64,000 bases of DNA, taken from Trichomonas vaginalis G3. Taxonomy: Eukaryota > Parabasalia > Trichomonadida > Trichomonadidae. The stretch covers positions 4,402,001-4,466,000 of the forward strand of contig NC_067203.1 of NCBI RefSeq assembly GCF_026262505.1. The letters are read 5' to 3'. Position 1 is the first letter of the stretch. Each line of letters starts with the position of its first letter. The translations under genes were made by a program, and so were the position numbers. Shown here piece by piece: positions 49,980 through 59,736 of this stretch. The notes beneath the pieces were generated by a model. It made no database searches, was not told the DNA's origin, and saw only the letters and a list, made by a program, of their open reading frames with translations.

Positions 49980-52313
49980 ATGACAGCAACAAACAACAAC
50001 AGCAACTATATCGTTTCTGATGAAAAAGTTGATTCATTAGTTGAGGAATTAGTTGAGGAATTAGCTGAGGAATTAGTTATGGCAGAAACTAAAACCCTCA
50101 ACGAAAGAATTGGTGAAAACAAGATTGATTTACATAACTACCTCAAACATGATGGAGGAAGAGGAAGGAAAACTGGTATGGCTTTATTAGTAAATAAAAT
50201 TTCGAATTTAACGATTATAGATGTTGATATCAATAAATCGTACAATGATGAACTTAAAGAAATGGTTAGAAAAGACATTCTATCAAAACTTTCGGATAAA
50301 GATGTTATCGTTAAAACCGCTTCAGGAGGTCTTCACATTTATTGCAACACTAATTTCTTCTATGCAGTTTCGAACAGAATGATTAAATGTTATTCCTGCA
50401 ATGATTATGATATTGACATAATGACTTCTATTGATGATTCAAAACGTTCTTTAGTAGTTATGGCTGATTCAAGAGTTCGCAAGAATGCAACAGAACCAAT
50501 CAATACATACTCATTCATTCGTGGAAGTTATGATTCAACATTAACTAGAACAGTGAATGATATATTAAATGATTTGAATATTAAGGTAAGAGTTGAACAG
50601 AAGAATGAAGAAATAAAGACCATCGTCAATGAAAACAAAGATGTAAACATTGACGATAAACTAGCTCAGAGCATAGTTGATGGCATCTGTGATTTTGAAG
50701 TACATAATGACGGTGGAAACATGAATTTAGAAAAAGAAATAACATTATTCACACTGTTTCAAGCTATTAATTCGTTACCTAATCATTTAATTAATGAAGC
50801 ATACGACAACGTTTATAACTTCTGCAATTTAACTGAAAATGCAAAAAGTAATTTTGAAAATGCACGTAATAGATATGCACATTTAATGACTTCTCCATTT
50901 GTTTTGGTGAAGATTCTAAAACTATATCAAAAGGAATATTATGATGAATATGTTTTACCTTTATTACGTAAGCCAAAAATAACATTTGATATAAAACTTG
51001 ATGACTCGTTTTTGATAACAGATATTAGACGCAAGGCTGAAAATCATCAGTATAAAAACAGTTCTGAAGTAATTGAGGATTTATCACGTGTAATCCGTTT
51101 TATAGATTGTGGAAATAAATATTTCATTCAAAAGGACTATAATATCCACGACAAAATGAATCAAATATCATTCGTTCTTCAATCAAACATGAAAGAGTCA
51201 CTTAAAATGATTAAATTATTTAATGAAGAAGGTAAAACAATAACAGCATGGGATGTACTATTAAATCAATTATCTTCATTAACCGTTAAGGGTGTTTGCT
51301 TTAAATCTGATTCCCCCGATGTTTTCTCAACGTTTCAGGGTTATAAATACAACATTCTCGAAAAGCCTGATTACTCAAAAATTGAGATGTTTATGGATTT
51401 CATTAAAGAAGCCATTTGTGATAATAACGATGAAGTGTATAAATACCTTCTCGGCTGGATTGCATCAATGATTCAACATCCTGGAATCAAGAATGAAACA
51501 GCAATTATTTTGAAAGGACTTCAGGGAACAGGTAAAAACAGATTCACAGACATTATTTCTGAACTCCTCGCTGGTTATTCATGTAAAAACATTACTGAAA
51601 TAAGTGAGTTAACGGGTAATTTCAATTCAGTAGTTGAAAATAAAATGTTTCTTGTACTTAATGAACTCAAGAATGTTGGTGAAGACAGACTCGCAAACTT
51701 CAACGCTTTGAAATCAATTATAACGGATAATGAGATTAGAATTAATGAAAAGAATCAACCCAGAAGAACCGCTCAAAACGTTGCCAATTTCATTTTCGTA
51801 ACTAATAACGTTTCCCCTGTCAAAATTGAAGTTGGAGACAGAAGATATGTAGTTTTAAGAGTTAATGGTAAATTCAAGGGTCAATTTGATTACTTCAAGA
51901 ATTTAATGGATTCATGCACAAAGGAATTTTATGATAATTTACTGACATATTTTATCAATTACGACCTTTTATCATTTAATGTACGAATCATACCGATGAC
52001 TGAAGCCAAACAAGATTTAATTGAATTATCAACAAATCCTTTAGATGTATGGATAAATACACATTATGATGAATTGTGTGCAGGTATGACGTGTGAAAAT
52101 GCTTTATTCTGCAAACCATCAGACATGAAAGACAAGAATTTTCAAATGAGTATTAAGGATAAATGTGATAGGAAACATAGAAGAATAGATGGTAAACAAA
52201 CATGGTGTTATGTTTTGAAAGAAGAAATGAAAGGATTATATAAACAAGTTGAACCAAACGATGATGAGGATTCATTTACTGACGATGAAATACCTGTAAA
52301 TGAAGCTTTATAA
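49980..52313 (+). CDS. Primase-polymerase (AEP) and SF3 helicase replication protein (777 aa)
   Basis: Open from ATG 49980, preceded by the element leader ATTTTTTATTCCTATATAA. Residues about 50-190 look like an archaeo-eukaryotic primase/prim-pol domain: GRKTGMALLVNKISNLTIID with the IDVDI acid motif, and KTASGGLHIYC giving the sGGxHxY motif. A linker with helices follows. Residues about 500-640 are an SF3 helicase: Walker A ILKGLQGTGKNRF (about 513), Walker B MFLVLNELKN (about 556), NALKSIITDNEIRINEKNQP, and motif C ANFIFVTNN (about 604), with an arginine in VGDRRYVVLRV. This is the D5-like layout that opens and primes DNA replication in large DNA viruses and many plasmids. The gene sits alone between two large inverted arms, 64 bp after the left one and 13 bp before the right one. 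Confidence 0.85.
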   Translation: MTATNNNSNYIVSDEKVDSLVEELVEELAEELVMAETKTLNERIGENKIDLHNYLKHDGGRGRKTGMALLVNKISNLTIIDVDINKSYNDELKEMVRKDILSKLSDKDVIVKTASGGLHIYCNTNFFYAVSNRMIKCYSCNDYDIDIMTSIDDSKRSLVVMADSRVRKNATEPINTYSFIRGSYDSTLTRTVNDILNDLNIKVRVEQKNEEIKTIVNENKDVNIDDKLAQSIVDGICDFEVHNDGGNMNLEKEITLFTLFQAINSLPNHLINEAYDNVYNFCNLTENAKSNFENARNRYAHLMTSPFVLVKILKLYQKEYYDEYVLPLLRKPKITFDIKLDDSFLITDIRRKAENHQYKNSSEVIEDLSRVIRFIDCGNKYFIQKDYNIHDKMNQISFVLQSNMKESLKMIKLFNEEGKTITAWDVLLNQLSSLTVKGVCFKSDSPDVFSTFQGYKYNILEKPDYSKIEMFMDFIKEAICDNNDEVYKYLLGWIASMIQHPGIKNETAIILKGLQGTGKNRFTDIISELLAGYSCKNITEISELTGNFNSVVENKMFLVLNELKNVGEDRLANFNALKSIITDNEIRINEKNQPRRTAQNVANFIFVTNNVSPVKIEVGDRRYVVLRVNGKFKGQFDYFKNLMDSCTKEFYDNLLTYFINYDLLSFNVRIIPMTEAKQDLIELSTNPLDVWINTHYDELCAGMTCENALFCKPSDMKDKNFQMSIKDKCDRKHRRIDGKQTWCYVLKEEMKGLYKQVEPNDDEDSFTDDEIPVNEAL

Positions 52314-52325
52314 AGTATGATTTGA

Positions 52326-52795
52326 ATTCATTATTGCCTTCCTCCTATGTTGTTGTCAAAATGTCATGTTGTCACCATTTTTAAAAGAAATTAAATTACC
52401 TGGTAGCACCTGGTAACATGGTAGCACCTTCAGTTCTTCAAAAATAATGAATAAATGCCTTCCTCTCGTGTTGTTGACACAATTTCATGTCGTCATCATG
52501 GTAACATGGTAGCACCTTCAGTTCTTCAAAAATAATTCATTATTGCCTTCCTCCTATGTTGTTGTCAAAATGTCATGTTGTCACCATTTTTAAAAGAAAT
52601 TAAATTACCTGGTAGCACCCGGTAACATGGTAGCACCTTCAGTTCTTCAAAAATAATGAATAAATGCCTTCCTCTCGTGTTGTTGACACAATTTCATGTC
52701 GTCATCATGGTAACATGGTAGCACCTTCAGTTCTTCAAAAATAATGAATTTCATTAGTTAGAAAACCATTGACGCTAATTTTATTTTTATCTTTT
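52326..52795 (-). repeat. Right arm of the inverted repeat around the primase-helicase gene
   Basis: Reverse complement of 49553-49915 with four copies of the GGTAGCACCTTCAGTTCTTC core. Alternating units differ in their inner part (CCTCCTATGTTGTTG and CCTCTCGTGTTGTTG). The outer limit AATTTTATTTTTATC matches the left arm's outer limit. Confidence 0.88.
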
Positions 52796-52829
52796 ATGAA
52801 AATTCATGAAATTTGGTCATTTTTCAGCA

Positions 52830-52895
52830 AAAATAATGTTTAGGTGAAGAGGTGAGATCTCACCCGTTTTCTCACCCGTTTTCTCACCTGTTTTT
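52830..52895. repeat. Palindromic border repeat, copy 2
   Basis: AAAATAATGTTTAGGTGAAG followed by GAGGTGAGATCTCACCCG and three degenerate CTCACC(C/T) copies, reaching the end of the 52896-53840 gene. Confidence 0.85.
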
Positions 52896-53840
52896 TCACA
52901 AGCGTATTACATGAATTGTACGATGTATATTTGAAATCCTAAACAATTTCGTAGCTTCTATTTCTTCTTTTAGTACATCGAATGTTTTAACGATACCGAA
53001 AGTTTCTTTATACTTCTTCTTGACGTCAGACAGAAGGAAATCTTCTGCTGTTGGATAGTTTTTATTAAGAAATGTCAACATATCCATTTTATCTTCTGCT
53101 GGCTTTTCTGCTTCTTTCTTTAAGTCTGCATAGTCGTTTCGCATTCTTTCTATCTCTTTGACTGAGTAGTTATATTTCCTCATTGCTGCTTTACATTTTG
53201 AACATTGCGGCATCGTTTTTGCGTTATACATTGAAATAAAACCAGCTAGAACAACTAAGGCGTCAATGGTTTTCTTTAACTCAAAAGCTGCTGGTTTTAT
53301 CTGTTCATTCCATACTTTACCTCTTCTATCTTTATCTCTTATCTGCCATACACATTCTGCAATTAATGAAACAAAGTTGTCGTATGTCTTAAATTCTTCG
53401 GATTTGTAAAGGTCAGAAATATTTTTATAAACCATGTCGCAATCTTTGTCCATAACTTTATGGTTGCAATGATATCCTGGAAACTCATAGTTTACCTTTC
53501 GTATGAACTTCTTTATTTCTACTGAGTCAGTTGCTTTGACTTCAATTTCGTCAAATTCGGGAATGGTTAGTTTTTGTTGTTGAATTTCAGGTAGTTTAGG
53601 TAAATGGTCGATGAGGTCCTGCATGTCATAAAGATATTCTTCATTTTCTTCATCCTGTGCGGTACAGTCTAAATTACTTGTTAACAGTTCTTGCTTTATC
53701 TTCTGGATTTTTGTTTCGAAAGTATATGAAGAAGGAATGAAGTTTTTCATCTCTACCAACATTGACGTAGGATTCATGACTAGCGAGTTTGGTGCTGTAG
53801 TTGTGGCTTGAATTGTTGTTGTATCGATTGTTGAAATCAT
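52896..53840 (-). CDS. Unknown virus-type protein, 314 aa
   Basis: ATG at 53840 (complement, MISTIDTTTIQATTTAPNSL) is chosen over an upstream TTG; ATTTTGTATAAAAGATATG precedes it, like other genes of this block. Residues about 20-130 are acidic, with a coiled coil; 150-260 have Cys/His residues (GYHCNHKVMDKDCD and CSKCKAAMRKYN) that may bind zinc; the last 60 residues (DFLLSDVKKKYKETFGIVKT) look like a winged-helix-type tail. It is framed by palindromic border repeats at both ends. No family recognised. Confidence 0.5.
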   Translation of the reverse strand: MISTIDTTTIQATTTAPNSLVMNPTSMLVEMKNFIPSSYTFETKIQKIKQELLTSNLDCTAQDEENEEYLYDMQDLIDHLPKLPEIQQQKLTIPEFDEIEVKATDSVEIKKFIRKVNYEFPGYHCNHKVMDKDCDMVYKNISDLYKSEEFKTYDNFVSLIAECVWQIRDKDRRGKVWNEQIKPAAFELKKTIDALVVLAGFISMYNAKTMPQCSKCKAAMRKYNYSVKEIERMRNDYADLKKEAEKPAEDKMDMLTFLNKNYPTAEDFLLSDVKKKYKETFGIVKTFDVLKEEIEATKLFRISNIHRTIHVIRL

Positions 53841-53916
53841 ATCTTTTATACAAAATAAAAAAATAAATAAAACTAACTTTATTTTTTCTATCTTAAGGAA
53901 ATTCATGAAAATTTGT

Positions 53917-53983
53917 GAGGGTGAAAAAAGAGGTGAAAAAACGGGTGAGATCTCACCTCTTCACCTAAACATTATTTTTGGTG
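53917..53983. repeat. Palindromic border repeat, copy 3 (inverted)
   Basis: The complement of copy 2: GGGTGAGATCTCACCTCTTC followed by ACCTAAACATTATTTTTGG. With copy 2 it brackets the 314-residue gene as an inverted pair. Confidence 0.85.
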
Positions 53984-54008
53984 TAAATTTATGATAAAAA
54001 TAAATGAT

Positions 54009-54443
54009 TCATTGAACTCTATACCATGCGTAAACTGTCATGTAAGGTGGCATGTAGTCTTTACCTTGTCCCGTTGTTTGTGTATATCCTGAAACGAAAT
54101 GTGTATGGTTTCCTTCTCCCTGAGTGTCACTCCAGTAACAATTTATAGCAAACTTAACGTCGTCTTTAACATCATATCCTTTACCTTTTGTCATTCCTGA
54201 CCAATCCCAATATCTATGCTTATGCCAACCTGCTTGAGATGTACTTAAATCTATGTAGTGACTGTGTGCAGGTAAATTTTCACCTGTAATCGTTTTACTT
54301 CCACCCATTTCCTTTGAAGAGTTTGCACAATACAAAAACTTGTCGACTATTTGTTCCCATGCACCAACACCAAACATTGCTTGAGGACCTCTTGCATCCA
54401 TAGATGTATAAATAGAACCTACTGGGTTCATTAAATCAAACAT
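54009..54443 (-). pseudogene. Collar-like (T4 gp10/tail-collar type) receptor tip domain, fragment
   Basis: A 144-codon frame that looks like the C-terminal tip of a tail fibre: NPVGSIYTSMDARGPQAMFG, VGAWEQIVDKFLYCANSS, GGSKTITGENLPAHSHYIDL, HTHFVSGYTQTTGQGKDYMP, and MPPYMTVYAWYRVQ. These match the known phage collar/gp10 pattern (FPVGSIY, WEQI.D.FL, LPAHSH, MPPY.TVY.W.R). It follows the fibre gene on the same strand. In phages this trimer domain contacts the host surface. Here it lies within Polinton 2, probably as the tip of a virion spike. The fragment may be part of the fibre. Confidence 0.7.
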
Positions 54444-54587
54444 ATGAGATAATATAGGATTGTCTATTTTGAACTTAAAATATAGTGCAACTATTTCAGG
54501 TTTCTTCTGGTTTGTGTCGGAATATTTTTATAATATACTTATGTTTTCAGGGTAGGTAAAATCTTGACTATAATATTTATTTTTGAT

Positions 54588-55961
54588 CTATAAATAATAT
54601 ACTATTCTTGTTTTTTCTATTGCATTATATCTTTTATATCTATAATAATCTAAATATAATGTTAACTTTTGTTCATCTACATGTGGTGTTCTGACGTCAT
54701 CTCCATAGTCATAATAATATGGTGCTGGAGCTGTGTGAGGCAATGTCATATCTGTCATTTCATAAACTCTTAAATATTTCTTTTGTTCGTCTCCATATAA
54801 GTTTAAGTAACAGTTGTTGTCTAATGGAACTTTAACTTGTGTACCATTATTCTTTATATAGCTTACATACATTTCATTGTTATTTTTCGGAATGAGTTTA
54901 CACCGCATACCATTTCTTAAGGACTGTACAAACTGCCATCTAAAATATTTATTTTCTTCATTGACAGAAAAGTCACCAACAATAGTTTCAATATTTTCAG
55001 TTGTTCCTATCAAACTTTGGTATATTTCGTTGACATATTCATTATCTGCTTTCTTCTCTAACTCACTGTTGACATATGTTTTATCTGCTTTAAGGTCTAA
55101 ACATCCTGAAACCCACCCTGTATCAGCTTTAGTTTTTAAAATCTTTGATGCCCATTCATGATACCTTTCAACCCTTTCTTTAATTTCATTATCTTTTTCG
55201 TTGACATATTCCTTATCTGCTTTCTTCTCTAACTCACTGCTGACATATTCCTTATCCGCTTTAAGGTCTAACTCACTGTTGACATATTCCTTATCCGCTT
55301 TAAGGTCTAACTCACTGTTGACATATGTTTTATCTGCCTTCTTCATTAACTCACTGTTGACATATGTTTTATCTGCTTTAAGGTCTAAACATCCTGAAAC
55401 CCACCCTGTATCAGCTTTAGTTTTTAAAATCTTTGATGCCCATTCATGATACCTTTCAACCCTTTCTTTAATTTCATTATCTTTTTCATTAACATATTCC
55501 TTATCTGCTTTAAGGTCTAACGCACTAGCCACACAATCCTTATCTGCTTTCTTCTCTAACTCACTGTTGACATATTCCTTATCTGCTTTCTTCATTATGT
55601 CATTTAGGAAACCTTTTATGAATTCCTCATTTAAATTAAATCTTCCAATCTTCAAAACTTTAGGAAATGCATTTAATGCGTAATATCTTTGTTCTTCTGG
55701 TGGAATTGATGTTATATCATCCGTTATTCCTTTAATTTTTGAATTCATAAATAAAATTTCTTTTATATTTGATATCACTGCACCACCTTTGCAAACGAAT
55801 TCGAAACGCTCATTTTTCAATACTATCTCCAAATCTCCATATTTCAACCTTTGTGTTTGTTCTGCCGTCTTTGAATTATATGCATATATGGCGTATGTAA
55901 TGGTCTGAGGGACCTGGGTGCTTTGTGCCTTAAGTTGTTGTGGTTGCTGTTGTTTAATCAT
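54588..55961 (-). CDS. Fibre-like protein with repeated KADKxYV motif (457 aa)
   Basis: ATG at 55961 (complement), preceded by the leader ATTTATTTTTAAATCGTAATAA. The N-terminal 110 residues form a folded head that could attach to the capsid. Then comes a rod of 13-residue repeats (KADKEYVNSELDL; 39-bp tandem repeats near 55250-55360), and a larger duplicated block of 96 codons (KERVERYHEWASKILKTKAD occurs twice). The C-terminal about 140 residues are Tyr-rich beta sequence. KADK-repeat rods are typical of trimeric fibres in phages and large viruses. The next fragment downstream is the collar-like domain, so together they look like a receptor-binding spike. Confidence 0.65.
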   Translation of the reverse strand: MIKQQQPQQLKAQSTQVPQTITYAIYAYNSKTAEQTQRLKYGDLEIVLKNERFEFVCKGGAVISNIKEILFMNSKIKGITDDITSIPPEEQRYYALNAFPKVLKIGRFNLNEEFIKGFLNDIMKKADKEYVNSELEKKADKDCVASALDLKADKEYVNEKDNEIKERVERYHEWASKILKTKADTGWVSGCLDLKADKTYVNSELMKKADKTYVNSELDLKADKEYVNSELDLKADKEYVSSELEKKADKEYVNEKDNEIKERVERYHEWASKILKTKADTGWVSGCLDLKADKTYVNSELEKKADNEYVNEIYQSLIGTTENIETIVGDFSVNEENKYFRWQFVQSLRNGMRCKLIPKNNNEMYVSYIKNNGTQVKVPLDNNCYLNLYGDEQKKYLRVYEMTDMTLPHTAPAPYYYDYGDDVRTPHVDEQKLTLYLDYYRYKRYNAIEKTRIVYYL

Positions 55962-55985
55962 TTATTACGATTTAAAAATAAATAT

Positions 55986-56720
55986 TTAATCCGTTATCTC
56001 ATCAGCTATTTTCTCTATTTGAAATTGCCATAATATTTCATTCATGAATTCTAAATCACAATCAAATAGGTCAGTTATTCTAAATTTAATATTTGATAAA
56101 TCTTTTGAATGAAGAATAAATGATTTCCCGGATAATTGAATACGGATATGATAAAGAAAATGTGTTTAAGTTGATGGATAAAATGTTTTGTATTGATGGG
56201 TAAGAGTTAGGGTCTAATGTTTGATGTGAAAATTTCATTGGGGTATTAACTTTATCACATTTGATTAAAAATGAAATTGGAACCAGTGTCAGAATACAAA
56301 AATCCCCAACATCTTTTTCAAAATTTAATATCCCCAACAATGAACGAAGATGAGGAGTACAAAATTTAATTTTCAGTGAGAATTTAATAAGGTTATTTAT
56401 TTCATCAAGTTCAAAAAGTTTATTGGGTTTTGATTTAAAATTTTCTTCATACCATACGATAAATGATTCATTTAAATAACTTAAAATCGTGTTAATATCC
56501 CATTTCGCTATCACATTATTTATATACATATCATACGTTTTTTCAAGGTCATCTTTAATAAATGATATATAATCTGAAGGGTCTAAAAGAATGGGATTAA
56601 ATTTACCACTCACAGAAACGAGAGTAACATTATAAATTCCGCTAACTGTTAAATTTAATTCACAGTTATTATTCGAATAATATTGATAATTGACATTTTT
56701 ATTACGATTAAAAATATGGT
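55986..56720 (-). pseudogene. Unknown Polinton 2 minus-strand gene, broken
   Basis: Coding-like sequence without an obvious start: KFNPILLDPSDYISFIKDDL, then helical stretches, and an end reading LFDCDLEFMNEILWQFQIEK. Position next to the structural half suggests a virion or assembly protein. No family recognised. Confidence 0.4.
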
Positions 56721-57193
56721 AAAGCGTTATTTTCCAGTGATAAATAAAACTAAAATAAGATTACCTCAAGAATTCATAAATTCAACGAATAAGAAATTCA
56801 TTCATGTTATAAATTTTAGTGTTTTCAGAAAATATGAGTCGATGTCATATTCATCATCAGGTTATATTTCACTTCATTCAAATTTAGTTCAATCAAAACC
56901 CATATAATGACCATTTCATAAGATTTTCAGATGGTATTAAAAATGTAATTGATAGATTAAAATATGAACAGATTGACAATATCGAATTTTTGGAATTTTG
57001 GTTTAAATATCCTGATGGAAAAAAGATTGAAGTTAAAGATAAAGCTGATACTATAACAAAAAATTACAATGACCGATCCGGATAGTGGGAAACAAAAAGA
57101 AATAAAACAAACGATAGAAACTGGTGAAAGGTCAATTATTATTGATTATGATTCAAAGGATTATTATTCGATAATGTTAATGCTTGAATATTA
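56716..57193 (+). pseudogene. Unknown Polinton 2 plus-strand gene, broken
   Basis: ATG 56716 opens a 63-codon frame (MVKRYFPVINKTKIRLPQEF) followed by coding-like fragments (FLEFWFKYPDGKKIEVKDKA) to about 57190. It is divergent from the gene at 56720 and converges on the CCG protein. No family recognised. Confidence 0.4.
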
Positions 57194-57859
57194 AATAGCC
57201 TTAACAAAGAATTTTTCAAGTGATATTTTATATTCATCAACTATTTTATTGTATATGTTATTATAATTTAAATGTAGTTCAGTTGTTGTTCCGTTCTTTG
57301 ATATCTTAATTGTGCTAATATCCTTTATAGGATTTATTTTTTCAACTGTTCCGCAGCATGAAACCTCATCATCTATGAAAAATTGAATCTTAACGTCTGA
57401 ATCTTGAACATCACAAAGAATAGCGATAATGTGAATTAATGATTCATCAAGGTAAAATAATTAAACCGGATTGGTCAATTAAATTTATTATTGAATCATA
57501 ATTATTAATTATTATATCACGGTAAATTTTTCATTAATTCAGAATTAATGTCTATTTTATATGGGTTCTCGATGTTTGATGAAAGAGGTGGGGGTATGTT
57601 GGATAAGTGGGAATTTCAACAGGTTCTTTACCAGGTTCAGATAAAATGATTGGGTCTCCATCTTCTTTATTTTGCTCCTCCTCTTTCTTGGTAAGTCACG
57701 AGTTAATAAATTTGGTTGAGTTGCTGACCTTGTTAATTCAGGGCTAACATTAACTTTAACATTTTGAATAATTCGTGATTTATCATCATTTACGTTATAA
57801 CCAACCGTAATCTCTGCTTTTGCGTTAGTGTTCTTTTGACTTGTGAAACGTCTTCTCAT
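57194..57859 (-). pseudogene. Conserved CCG-motif Polinton protein, broken copy
   Basis: ATG at 57859 (complement) begins MRRRFTSQKNTNAKAEITVG, preceded by TTTTTTTATTCAATTATAA. The C-terminal part reads DDEVSCCGTVEKINPIKDIS and LHLNYNNIYNKIVDEYKISL, resembling the end of the 3208-3789 protein of the first Polinton, and in both elements it lies close to capsid genes. The copy is broken, so no complete product is expected. Confidence 0.6.
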
Positions 57860-57943
57860 TTATAATTGAATAAAAAAAAGAAAAATATATTTAAAGTTTT
57901 ATTTAGTTGTTACGGTAATATCCCAAGGTTCATCCTTGTTTGC

Positions 57944-58843
57944 TTATACTTTCTTTGTAACTGCACCAATTATGTTATTGATAATGATTTGAGTTTCTCC
58001 CAGTCTTATTTTATCATTTACAATATCTTTAATCATTTCATTACATGCATTCTTATAATCAACTGATTTCTCAAATTTTCTTTTATCTGATTCCTTAACT
58101 AAATCATAAGTTAAACCTCGTTGAGAATAAAGTGGTTTCTTTATCAATTCCTTGAACGCTTCTGAAAGTGAAGATGAAGAAATTCTTGCCACTTGAATTG
58201 GTTTAAATTCTGCTTTCATTGCTTCTTTCTGTTCATTGAACACCGGATCGAATAAAGCAACTTTAAAGAATTTCTTAGCTGAAATTTCGGGTCTAATATT
58301 TGCATATTGACCATCAAACTGGTTAGAATATCGTGGTAATCCATCCGGTCCCTCTTCAATAGCATTTAATTCTTCATTGAAATAAGAATATGGATTATAA
58401 CGGTATGAATTAATTGGACCATTTTCACCTTCTCCAATGTATTGTTTAACAGCTTTTCCATTTTCATCAAATTGCATAGGATAACGTTCATTATATGCTT
58501 TACGTTTAGGATAATCAGTTATAGTTAATTTGTAACCATTTATGACTTTAATATTTCCTTGACCATCAGTAACGAAAACTTCATTTATACCATCAGGTTT
58601 TCCATTTGGACCCGTAATGTCTGCTTCGTGTGCTTCCCAATTTGGACCTTGACGTTTGGCATATGCTTGAGCTTCTGGTAATGTTAAAACGTTTCTCATT
58701 TGTTTAACATCCTTTTGAAGACCGGCAACAATGTGGACTAATTCTTTCATTCCGTCTGGAACTTTCATAGTTCTATTATATGCACCCTTTTTGTTTGTTC
58801 CTTGTTTTAATGGAACCTGTAGAAGATTTGCAATTTCTGTCAT
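57944..58843 (-). CDS. Polinton 2 structural protein candidate (299 aa)
   Basis: Open from ATG 58843 (complement; leader TTTTTATTTTTTATTTATAA). Begins [20 protein letters not shown], then a short coiled coil, then an Asn/Gly/Tyr/Pro-rich segment ([40 protein letters not shown]), and ends in a helical domain ([20 protein letters not shown]). It lies between the CCG protein and the ATPase on the same strand, 71 bp from the latter. Composition and place suggest a virion protein. No family is recognised. Confidence 0.5.
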   Translation of the reverse strand: MTEIANLLQVPLKQGTNKKGAYNRTMKVPDGMKELVHIVAGLQKDVKQMRNVLTLPEAQAYAKRQGPNWEAHEADITGPNGKPDGINEVFVTDGQGNIKVINGYKLTITDYPKRKAYNERYPMQFDENGKAVKQYIGEGENGPINSYRYNPYSYFNEELNAIEEGPDGLPRYSNQFDGQYANIRPEISAKKFFKVALFDPVFNEQKEAMKAEFKPIQVARISSSSLSEAFKELIKKPLYSQRGLTYDLVKESDKRKFEKSVDYKNACNEMIKDIVNDKIRLGETQIIINNIIGAVTKKV

Positions 58844-58914
58844 GTTTAATTATAAATAAAAAATAAAAATTAATTATAAAAAGTTAATCAAATTTAACAC
58901 CTCCTTTATTTAAA

Positions 58915-59712
58915 TCAACTATTATTTTTTCCATGTTCACCTAATTGTTGATATTGTGTGTAAAGTTCATTAATGCTCATTGGTAAATTCACTTGATAAA
59001 GCATAACGTTCAACTGTTGACGACTAAAACCACTGAAAATGAAAAGGGTGGACAGGTTTGATTTAATGTTTGTGCTTAATGCTTTGAAATATTGAACAGC
59101 CATAAAGAATGAACATTGAATATGTCGGCATTGAGTTAATAATTGATTAAAATATGATTTCTCATTAGTTATTAGTTTTGATTTCACGGCATCATCTAGA
59201 AAAATTAGTGAATGCAAAAATTCTTTATCAAAATTTGAAATAGAAAGTGTTTCAAATAATTCATCCCGTTGTTTATCAATAATTTTATCCTCTAATCCTT
59301 GCTTCTTGATTGTATTATATAATTCTTTATACATTAAAAAGTTTTTTAAATAATCTTCTGCTTCTTCTTGTGATAAATAAATAATTGGAATTTTGATTAA
59401 ATGCTTTAAAGATTCAAATGTATCATCTGAAGGTGAACCTGAACGGTTGATATAAATTAACACATGTGAATAGGGGGAAGTGTTAGCAATAATGATAATT
59501 TGTTTTAATATCGTTAATGTTTTACCTTTATTTTGTTTACCAATTGCTGCAGTGATTGAATTTAAGTAACATTCAGAATATGGAATTTTCATTAATTTTT
59601 CCTTAGATAGAGCATTTCTATTATCACTCAATGCTTCATTAATCATATCATCTACGTATGTATTATATACTCCCGCTAATTCTTCATAAGGGGTGGATGA
59701 ATTTAAATCCAT
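58915..59712 (-). CDS. FtsK/HerA-type DNA packaging ATPase
   Basis: 265 residues from ATG 59712 (complement; leader AATTTATTTTTGATTAA). Walker A is AAIGKQNKGKTLTILKQI (about 52-66), Walker B SLIFLDDAVKS (about 170), then CRHIQCSFFMAVQYFKAL with the sensor glutamine, and SGFSRQQLNVMLYQVNLPMS. This is the A32-like packaging ATPase of Polintons and large DNA viruses, which pumps DNA into the capsid with ATP. Length fits the family. It is next to the capsid gene (25 bp away) as usual, and the frame is complete. Confidence 0.8.
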   Translation of the reverse strand: MDLNSSTPYEELAGVYNTYVDDMINEALSDNRNALSKEKLMKIPYSECYLNSITAAIGKQNKGKTLTILKQIIIIANTSPYSHVLIYINRSGSPSDDTFESLKHLIKIPIIYLSQEEAEDYLKNFLMYKELYNTIKKQGLEDKIIDKQRDELFETLSISNFDKEFLHSLIFLDDAVKSKLITNEKSYFNQLLTQCRHIQCSFFMAVQYFKALSTNIKSNLSTLFIFSGFSRQQLNVMLYQVNLPMSINELYTQYQQLGEHGKNNS

Positions 59713-59736
59713 TTAATCAAAAATAAATTTATAATT

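Noticed and set aside
54877-55449. Plus-strand frames with LLTYSLSALRSNS repeats
   Set aside because: Antisense shadow of the 39-bp fibre repeats.
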